Source: JAKAWW01 sp049966775 (GTDB lineage: Archaea > Micrarchaeota > Micrarchaeia > Micrarchaeales > Micrarchaeaceae). Taken from it: a stretch of DNA of 31,855 nucleotides. Shown here piece by piece: positions 7,525-14,032 of the stretch. The stretch covers positions 1 to 31,855 of the forward strand of contig JBMFTZ010000006.1 in the NCBI GenBank assembly GCA_049966775.1, given 5' to 3'. The notes beneath the pieces are model-generated. The model ran no database searches. It had not been told where the DNA came from and saw only the letters and a list, made by a program, of their open reading frames with translations. Position 1 is the stretch's first letter, and every line of letters begins with the position of its first letter. A program made the position numbers and the translations under genes.

Positions 7525-7873
7525 TCTTAACACCTATGAGCCCGTATCCGATAACTGCCAGCACCATCGCGGCAAAAGCGAGGCCCAGCACGTAAACGCC
7601 CTGCATATAGCTGAGCATGCGCGCCACGTAGGCCCACAGCATCACCACCACTACGATAATCTCGAACGGTATGAACAGCATGAAATATGGCAGGTACTCG
7701 TTGTAAAGGTCGGCCCCTGCACCTATGGCCGCTTCTGCGCTCTCGTATGGTGCATTCTTGACGGCATTGCGCGGCTCTGCCGGGCGTATGAGCTTTGCCA
7801 CGAAGAGCAGCAGCAGAGGTATCGCTATGCTGAAAGCGGCAAAGAACACCAGTGCTATGTAATTGTAGAGCAT
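7517..7873 (-). CDS. nuoA: Complex I subunit A (membrane, ND3 type)
   Basis: This is a small membrane-arm subunit at the junction with the peripheral arm. It has three predicted membrane helices (about residues 4-27, 60-83 and 91-113) and a loop with APYESAEAAIG at 41-51. That loop corresponds to the usual YECGxxPxG loop, with Ser in place of the common Cys. Length (118 aa) is typical of ND3/NuoA. I use the internal ATG 7873, not the much longer frame reaching 8086, because that frame runs antisense into dtdA. This ATG has GGTG upstream and a TATA box at 7896-7903. It is the first gene of nuoABCD. Confidence 0.88.
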   Translation of the reverse strand: MLYNYIALVFFAAFSIAIPLLLLFVAKLIRPAEPRNAVKNAPYESAEAAIGAGADLYNEYLPYFMLFIPFEIIVVVVMLWAYVARMLSYMQGVYVLGLAFAAMVLAVIGYGLIGVKNG

Positions 7874-7895
7874 AAACACCACTGCGCAACATAAA

Positions 7896-7903
7896 TTATA
7901 TAA
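7896..7903. promoter_or_regulatory. Palindromic TATA box shared by nuoA and dtdA
   Basis: TTATATAA reads the same on both strands. It lies 23 nt before the nuoA ATG (minus strand) and 33 nt before the dtdA GTG (plus strand). No other good TATA box is seen for nuoA in the 63-bp gap; TTATTATACA at 7914-7923 is a weaker, closer candidate for dtdA. Confidence 0.5.
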
Positions 7904-7936
7904 GCACGAAACGTTATTATACAATTTGGTGATACG

Positions 7937-8734
7937 GTGCCTTACATAGTATACAGCGAGGCAGACAGCGTCTCTGCTGGCATAGCCGAAGAGCTCAAGC
8001 GCATTGGCGCGTTTGAGAGCGCAGAAGCACTTGATGCGCTGCCCGAAGCCTTGCATTTTACCAGTGCAAGCATGCGCCATGCGCACATGATCGCCATAAA
8101 CACGCCACTAATCGAGGCAGAGCGGCTCGATGGCATAAGCGCCGATGTGCTCATACTGCTAAGCAGGCACAGCAGCGCAAAGAGCATACCTTCGTTCACG
8201 GTGCACACAACGGGCAACTGGTCCAGCGAGGCGCTGCTTGGCGGAAAGCCCGAAGAGCTGAGCGTTGCCGCACCGCTATACATGCGTGCCGTGCTTTACG
8301 CTCTAAATTTGATCAACAGCGACAGGAGCATGGCGGTAACATACGAGGCGACACACCATGGGCCGCTGCTTAACACACCTTCGCTTTTTGTAGAGATAGA
8401 GAAGAACAGTTATAACGGGGAGCGCGCAAAGGTGGTTGCAGAAGCTGTGGCATCAGCATTGCGCGGCGTCACCGAGCTGCCTGTCGCAATCGGCATCGGC
8501 GGCACGCACTACCCGCAGAAATTCACGGAGCTTGCGCTATCTGGCAAGTATGCGTTTAGCCACATGATGCCCAAATACTATGTTGACAACGCAAAGATGG
8601 TTGAAAAAGCGATAGAGCGCTCCGAGCCGAAAGCAAGCATCGCGGTGATAGAGTGGAAAAGCATCAATACAGCCCAGCGCACAGGGGTATTGGGTGCGCT
8701 GGAAAAGGCGGGTATTCCTTATGAGAAGGTTTGA
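7937..8734 (+). CDS. dtdA: D-aminoacyl-tRNA deacylase, archaeal/plant type
   Basis: It removes D-amino acids wrongly attached to tRNA. Family motifs are clear: LLSRHSSAKSIPSFTVHTTGNW (residues 74-95), ATHHGPxxNTPSLFVEI (138-154, with HHGP at 140-143) and GIGGTHYPQKFT (186-197). The 265-residue length is normal for DtdA/GEK1. The start is GTG 7937, preceded by GGTG with a 5-nt spacer. The 3' end overlaps the start of the surface-protein gene by 14 bp, so the two may be co-transcribed although their functions are unrelated. It is divergent from nuoABCD and shares a symmetric TATA box with it. Confidence 0.92.
   Translation: MPYIVYSEADSVSAGIAEELKRIGAFESAEALDALPEALHFTSASMRHAHMIAINTPLIEAERLDGISADVLILLSRHSSAKSIPSFTVHTTGNWSSEALLGGKPEELSVAAPLYMRAVLYALNLINSDRSMAVTYEATHHGPLLNTPSLFVEIEKNSYNGERAKVVAEAVASALRGVTELPVAIGIGGTHYPQKFTELALSGKYAFSHMMPKYYVDNAKMVEKAIERSEPKASIAVIEWKSINTAQRTGVLGALEKAGIPYEKV
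8066..8085 (-). repeat. Second copy of the 20-nt repeat, inside dtdA
   Basis: On the minus strand this equals 5359-5378 exactly. Here it codes for part of the DtdA protein (SASMRHAH), so chance or coding constraint cannot be excluded. Confidence 0.5.
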
Positions 8735-10724
8735 AATACTTTTGGTTGTGAGTGCACTGGTAGCGATGAGCACTACTGCAAGCGCACAGTACTGGTTCCA
8801 GACTGGCGTGAAGGGTTCTGATAGCTCCGCATTCAACAATGGCGCAAGGGCGTCTATAGAGACGGTGTACCAGAATATTACATATGGATCGCTGGGCTTC
8901 TGGGTCGGGGAAACTTTGCAGAACGGCGCGTTTGTGCAGGTCGGCTATGAGATACCAAACCAGAGCGCCAACTTTTCTACAGACTGCTCGCTTTCTGGTT
9001 GCACCAATACCACCTACCTCAAGGCGGGCGTTCCCACGTGGTTTTGGGAGTACTTCCCCGCGAACTACAACGGCAGCCAGTTCTATGGCAACATAGGGCA
9101 GAACGGCTCGGCCGGCGCAAATGGCTCTTTCAACACGTATTCTTTCACTTCGATTGGGGACACATGGTACTTTTACTTCAACAACAAGCTTATAGGCAGC
9201 GCTGATCTTGGCACTTCGAGCTCGGGTGCCAACCCGCCGATAGCGTTCGGCGAGTATGCCGGATCTGAAAGCAACTCCACACGAATGGGCGACGTCAAAT
9301 TCAGGAACTTCGAGTTCTACAATGGGAACGCTTTCCTGCTTGTGCCCGAAGCTTATACTTATATCGGTTATGGCAAGGGCAGCGAAACGGAGCTGCCAAA
9401 CCCCTACGGGATAGAAGAGGTGGACAATTACGTCGATTACTTTGAAGTTGGAAGCGGGCTGCCGCTCCAGAACCATACGGAGCTGTGGAAGCTTGGATAT
9501 TGGCTAAATGTGAGCTCGCCATATGGCAACCTCACACGCGAAAGCGGAAACTACAGCGCATATGTGCCCGTTGGCATAAGCGCGCCTCAATATGTTTATG
9601 TGGGCAACGATACCCGGGAGGCTTTTGAAGGCTGGCGCGGCTCGGGAATCGGCTCCTACACGGGCCCAAAGGAGAATGCAACAGTATTGATGGACAGCAA
9701 CATAACTGAAGAAGCACTGTGGCAGATCCAATACCTGGTAAATATAACTAACGGCCGTGGCATTGCGACCGGCTCCGGATGGTACAATGCGGGGGCAACT
9801 GCACACATCGGGGCAGGCGCGGGCTATCTGGGCACGGGAGTCGGCTCGCGCATAGAGTTTGAAGGATGGAGCAACGGCTACAAGAGCCAGAACATTACTG
9901 TAACTGTTACAGGACCAACCACAATCTCGCCAATCTGGAGGCAGCAGTACCTTGTGAACGCCACCGCTGAGTACGGTAGCGTTGACGGCAACGGCTGGTA
10001 TAACGAGAATTCCACTGTGGTACTTTCGCTCACCAGCAGGAACATAAGTATAAACAGCAACGAGAAAGAGGCGTTCTATGCATGGAGCAACGGCAGCACA
10101 GAGAACCCGCTTTCGTTCGTGGCGAGCAAGCCCGTATTCATATCTGCGTTTTATGAGCCGATGTACCTTGCGATGCTGGAGCCGGTAGATACTTATAACA
10201 ACAGCATAAGCGGCGTAACATATGGCATAAGCGGCGAAAACTACAGCACCAATTATGCGTACCTGTTCGCAGGCAAGACGTACAACATAGAATATGCTAC
10301 GTACAAGGGGACCACGATGGCCATCAACCAGCGCGTAGAGATAAGTTCGCCGCAGGCAATTGTGGTGAAGCTGCCAGTATACAACGTACAGATAAGCGCA
10401 AGGAGCCTTTTCGGTACGCCGGTAGATGCGCGTATTGAACTCACGTTCAAGAACGGCACTACGATTGAAACATCAACAGGCGCGAACGGCACGCTGGTGC
10501 TTTATGACGTGCCTTACGGCTACGCGAGCGGAAGCGCAAGCGAGATGGGCTTATCACATAGCATAGAGGCAGCATTCGGCTCCAGCATTAATTTGACAAT
10601 GATGACGCCGCTAGCTGCTACAATGATAGTGGTCGGCGTGCTCGCCGTATTCGCCTCGGTAGTGGTTGGGGAGATTATCGAAAGGAGGCACAAGAGCGCG
10701 GTGCAGAAGGCAGAAGCACGGTAG
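8721..10724 (+). CDS. Secreted, membrane-anchored surface protein with three InlB-like repeats
   Basis: The 667-residue protein has a signal peptide (MRRFEILLVVSALVAMSTTASA, cut near 22/23), a large outside part and one membrane helix near the C-terminus (about 629-651), followed by a basic tail. The first ~200 residues resemble a jelly-roll carbohydrate-binding fold (weak call). Residues ~260-480 hold three copies of a ~70-residue unit with the pattern YLVN, G..G.GWYN, F.GWSNG, ending in W/F near Y. This resembles the divergent InlB B-repeat. More than 20 N-x-S/T sites suggest heavy N-glycosylation. A single Cys pair is at 89/94. ATG 8721 is chosen because the signal peptide begins there. 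Likely a cell-wall or adhesion protein. Confidence 0.8.
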   Translation: MRRFEILLVVSALVAMSTTASAQYWFQTGVKGSDSSAFNNGARASIETVYQNITYGSLGFWVGETLQNGAFVQVGYEIPNQSANFSTDCSLSGCTNTTYLKAGVPTWFWEYFPANYNGSQFYGNIGQNGSAGANGSFNTYSFTSIGDTWYFYFNNKLIGSADLGTSSSGANPPIAFGEYAGSESNSTRMGDVKFRNFEFYNGNAFLLVPEAYTYIGYGKGSETELPNPYGIEEVDNYVDYFEVGSGLPLQNHTELWKLGYWLNVSSPYGNLTRESGNYSAYVPVGISAPQYVYVGNDTREAFEGWRGSGIGSYTGPKENATVLMDSNITEEALWQIQYLVNITNGRGIATGSGWYNAGATAHIGAGAGYLGTGVGSRIEFEGWSNGYKSQNITVTVTGPTTISPIWRQQYLVNATAEYGSVDGNGWYNENSTVVLSLTSRNISINSNEKEAFYAWSNGSTENPLSFVASKPVFISAFYEPMYLAMLEPVDTYNNSISGVTYGISGENYSTNYAYLFAGKTYNIEYATYKGTTMAINQRVEISSPQAIVVKLPVYNVQISARSLFGTPVDARIELTFKNGTTIETSTGANGTLVLYDVPYGYASGSASEMGLSHSIEAAFGSSINLTMMTPLAATMIVVGVLAVFASVVVGEIIERRHKSAVQKAEAR

Positions 10725-10803
10725 TTCTTTTACCAGCTGGCACGCAAACCTCACCAGGCGGCAACGCCGGCAACAGCCACACGCTATCGCTGCATTGATA
10801 ATA

Positions 10804-13515
10804 ATGGTAGATGCGATGTCCGTATATGACGCCTTTCTGGGTAGGTATGGCAGGTACACAAACATACAAAAGATAGCTATGCCCGTGGTGGAAAGTGGCA
10901 GGCATTGCATACTCACGGCACCGACCGGCTCAGGCAAGACCGAGGCCGCTGTGCTTCCGCTGATTGAGAAGGCGGGGCTTGAAGGCAAGGAGGGCATTAA
11001 GATAATATACATAACGCCGCTCAGGGCGCTGAACAGGGACATGCTCTCAAGGCTGGAATGGCTGTGCAGCGAGGCGGGCATAACAATTGGCGTGAGGCAC
11101 AGCGATACAACCGCCAAGGAGCGCTCAAGGCAGGCCAGAAACGCGCCCACGCTGCTGGTGACAACGCCGGAAACGCTCCAGAGCGTGTTGCCTACGAAAT
11201 CATTCAGGAACGCCCTAAGGAATGTAAAGGCAGTAGTAGTGGACGAGGTGCATGAGCTCTATTATAGCAAGCGCGGGGCGCAGCTTTCGCTAGGCTTGGA
11301 GCGGCTCGAGGAGCTGGCACCAGGATTCCAGAGGATAGGGCTGAGTGCCACGATAAGCGACATAGAGCTTGCGAAAAGGTTCCTGTGCGGCACGAGGGAG
11401 TGCAGCGTTGCCGGCGCTGCGCTTGACAGAAAGCTAGACATAAGGATAGACATGCCAGAATCTTTTGACAAGAAGCTTGAGCCCCTAATGGACAGGTTTG
11501 GACTCGACAAGAAGGCTCTTGCAAGGCTTAGCTCGCTTGTGGGGCTTGTCAAGAGCTCCAAGTCTACGCTTATATTCGCTAACACGAGGCAGGTTGTCGA
11601 AGCTGTGGGCAGCAGGCTCATGTATATAGACAGCATAGAGCCGTTCGGCGGCGTCGGCGTGCACCACGGCTCGCTGGACAAGGAAGAAAGGATAGGGATG
11701 GAGCAGGATTTCAAGGCTGGCAGGATAAAGGCGCTCATCGCTACCAGCTCGCTGGAGCTCGGCATAGATATAGGTAGCATAGACCTTGTGGTGCAGTATG
11801 GATCCCCGAAGCAGGCGCTGAGGCTCGTCCAGCGCGTGGGCAGAAGCGGCCATACGCTGGCGCGCACCCCTAGGGGCGTGATAATACCGACAAGCGAGAT
11901 AGACGCACTTGAATCGATGGCGATAACGAAAAACGTCCTAGAAGGCAAGCTGGAGGTATTGGCACCGAATGTGGGGGCGCTTGACGTCATTGCGAACCAG
12001 GTGTGCGGCATAGCGCTTGACAAGGGCTCTGCGCGGATAGAAGAGGTACATGCCATCTTGGGCAGGTCTTACGCATACGGCCATGGAAGCATAGAGCGCC
12101 TCAGGCAGCTGCTCGAATTCATGGGCAGGCAAAGGCTCGTGGGCTTTGACGGCAGCACCGTAACAAGCGGCCCAAGAACGCGCATGTACTATTACGGACA
12201 CCTCAGCGTGATACCCGACGTGCAGAGGTTTGCGGTGAAGAACATTATTGACAACAGGATCATATCATCGCTTGACGAGAAGTTTGTGGCTTCGGACATA
12301 GACGAAGGCACGGTATTCATAACCAAAGGGCTGCCGTGGAAGGTGGTAAGCATAGACGAGTCGGCAATAAGCGTAGAGCCTAGCACTGAAGTCGAGGCTG
12401 CTGTGCCAGATTGGAGCGGTGAAGACATACCAGTAAGCAAGCAGGTTGTTGATACCGCTTTCGCGCTGCTGGCGCAGAGCGGTGCGCTCTTTGCACGGCA
12501 GGGGGATTTTTTCACTCCGGTCAAAAGCACGCTCTTTATAGAGGAGCTGGGTGACGCTTGCGCGATATACACAGGCTTAGGCACGCAGGCAAACGAGGCG
12601 CTTTCGAGGCTTGTGTCGTATCTCATAAGCGCAAGGTACAACAAGGAAGTGCTATCCAGATCGTCGCCGTACATGATACTTGTCGAAGCCACGGCGGAAC
12701 AGAGTGCAAGCGCGCTCAAGGGCATAAGCCAGAAGAACATTAGGGCGCTCATCGAAGAGGCGGTAAGGGGCAGCGAGCTGTTCAGGTACAGGTTTGTAAC
12801 TGTGGCAAAGCTGTTCGGGATAATAGAGAAAGATGCCACCTTGTCAAAATCCATAGCAAACCGCATAATAAGGGTGCTCCGCAATTCGCCGGTATACGAA
12901 GAAACGATGAGGGAGCTGATAGAGAACTACTTCGACATTGGCAGTGTGGAGGAACTTGTGCGCGACCTGAGCAGCGGCCAACTCAGGATAGAAGTGGTAA
13001 GGAAGGGGAAGATGTCCCCGCTCACCGATTCCATAATAAACTCCGCATATTACACAAGGGAGCTTATCGCACCCCGTATGCAGGGCGATTCTCTTATCAA
13101 TTCGTTCACAGATTCGCTGCTGTCGAAAAGCATGAAGTTCATATGCACCTATTGCGGCTTCACGTTCGAAAGAAAGCTGTCTGAGATTAAGGATACTGAG
13201 ATAAAATGCCCGAGCTGCGGCAGCCCTATGGTTGCACCGTACAGCGACGCCTATGCCAAGATAATGGGCAAGAAGCTGCAAAGGAGGAGGCTAAGCAGGG
13301 TAGAAGCAAGAACGATGGGTGAGATGCTGAGCTATGCAGACCTTATAAGCAGCTATGGCGGCAGAGCGGCCGTAGCGCTATCGGTCTATGGCGTGGGGCT
13401 AAGAACCGCCTCAAGAGTGCTGATGATGCTAAAGCACGAGGAGCGCTCTTTCTTCCTTGACCTTATTGATGCGCAGAAGACGTTCATACGCACAAAGAAA
13501 TACTGGTCGGTATGA
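10804..13515 (+). CDS. lhr: Large helicase-related protein Lhr (archaeal SF2 helicase)
   Basis: This is an ATP-dependent 3'-5' DNA (or DNA:RNA) translocase linked to repair. Motifs run in order: Q-motif region YGRYTNIQ (15-22), Walker A APTGSGKT (39-46), TPLRALNRD, TPETL, DEVH (147-150), SAT (181-183), then the second RecA lobe with VHHGSL, ATSSLELGIDIG and QRVGRSGH. Winged-helix and Lhr-core regions follow. Near the C-terminus are a zinc ribbon (Cys781/784/802/805) and a helix-hairpin-like VYGVGLRTASRVL. Length of 903 residues fits Lhr. The start is uncertain: ATG 10804 has a TTGAT element 4 nt upstream, ATG 10816 a weaker site. An upstream extension into the surface gene is unlikely. Confidence 0.92.
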   Translation: MVDAMSVYDAFLGRYGRYTNIQKIAMPVVESGRHCILTAPTGSGKTEAAVLPLIEKAGLEGKEGIKIIYITPLRALNRDMLSRLEWLCSEAGITIGVRHSDTTAKERSRQARNAPTLLVTTPETLQSVLPTKSFRNALRNVKAVVVDEVHELYYSKRGAQLSLGLERLEELAPGFQRIGLSATISDIELAKRFLCGTRECSVAGAALDRKLDIRIDMPESFDKKLEPLMDRFGLDKKALARLSSLVGLVKSSKSTLIFANTRQVVEAVGSRLMYIDSIEPFGGVGVHHGSLDKEERIGMEQDFKAGRIKALIATSSLELGIDIGSIDLVVQYGSPKQALRLVQRVGRSGHTLARTPRGVIIPTSEIDALESMAITKNVLEGKLEVLAPNVGALDVIANQVCGIALDKGSARIEEVHAILGRSYAYGHGSIERLRQLLEFMGRQRLVGFDGSTVTSGPRTRMYYYGHLSVIPDVQRFAVKNIIDNRIISSLDEKFVASDIDEGTVFITKGLPWKVVSIDESAISVEPSTEVEAAVPDWSGEDIPVSKQVVDTAFALLAQSGALFARQGDFFTPVKSTLFIEELGDACAIYTGLGTQANEALSRLVSYLISARYNKEVLSRSSPYMILVEATAEQSASALKGISQKNIRALIEEAVRGSELFRYRFVTVAKLFGIIEKDATLSKSIANRIIRVLRNSPVYEETMRELIENYFDIGSVEELVRDLSSGQLRIEVVRKGKMSPLTDSIINSAYYTRELIAPRMQGDSLINSFTDSLLSKSMKFICTYCGFTFERKLSEIKDTEIKCPSCGSPMVAPYSDAYAKIMGKKLQRRRLSRVEARTMGEMLSYADLISSYGGRAAVALSVYGVGLRTASRVLMMLKHEERSFFLDLIDAQKTFIRTKKYWSV

Positions 13516-13519
13516 TCCG

Positions 13520-13999
13520 CTATCTGCGCGGTATTTTGTACTTTGCGTTCTCGAAATGCAGCGCAAGCTCGCGGCCTTCGTAGAACATATGCAGGAATAC
13601 AGCTAGCGCTGAGGCGCCGCTATGCGGCTGGGCGGTTATGCTCATGCTGAAGTCTGCAATGCTGGAAATGCGCTTACCTGCCTCTTTCATTGTTATTATT
13701 ACGAGCAGGTTCTTGTACGCCTTCAGCGTGTATATGAGCTTAGAGGCTGGCGTGCCATACCTCGTGAGGCACACCTTTTTGTGGGATATCTTTGAGTCTA
13801 TGTAGCGCATGTAATCGCTTATGAAAGCGACTTCAAATCGGCCGCCCCACTTGGAATTGAGCTGCGCTATCATGCACTTTAGGCGCCGGTCTTCCGGCCC
13901 TGTAAATGCGATCTCTGCTGCGCCGAAAGCGCGTGCAGTTTCGGCCATGTTCTCCCTGCATTCCCGGCTGCACCTGCCTATGACAAGCACACTTATCAA
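13520..13999 (-). CDS. Trm56-like SPOUT methyltransferase, divergent
   Basis: Overall it matches archaeal tRNA (cytidine-56-2'-O)-methyltransferase Trm56: N-terminal ISVLVIGR, ARAFGAAEI, KWGGRFEVAF, CLTRYG and the AdoMet-knot stretch QPHSGASALAVFLHMF (124-139), ending EFxNAKYKI-like. Length is 159 residues. However, the family motif GHRxxRDxRxxTH at the N-terminus is replaced by GRCSRECRENMAE, about three residues shorter. VGAEKVP in the knot is ITMKEAG (101-107). So the fold is kept but the usual active-site residues are not. I start at TTG 13999, which has GGTG with a 6-nt spacer and gives the normal family N-terminus; upstream TTG 14029 is less likely. It follows gyrA by 33 bp. Confidence 0.78.
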   Translation of the reverse strand: MISVLVIGRCSRECRENMAETARAFGAAEIAFTGPEDRRLKCMIAQLNSKWGGRFEVAFISDYMRYIDSKISHKKVCLTRYGTPASKLIYTLKAYKNLLVIITMKEAGKRISSIADFSMSITAQPHSGASALAVFLHMFYEGRELALHFENAKYKIPRR

Positions 14000-14032
14000 C
14001 GCACCCACCGCTTCATATTTCAATGCCAACGA

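Noticed and set aside
7874..8086. Long N-terminal extension of nuoA
   Set aside because: It runs antisense through the dtdA start and the promoter; the internal ATG 7873 has a ribosome site and gives the normal ND3 length.
8664..9476. 270-codon minus-strand frame opposite the surface-protein gene
   Set aside because: Antisense shadow; no ribosome site or recognisable motif, and the plus-strand product has a clear signal peptide and repeats.
10666..10803. 46-codon N-terminal extension of Lhr
   Set aside because: It would overlap the surface protein's tail, starts with TTG, and adds a basic low-similarity stretch not expected in Lhr.
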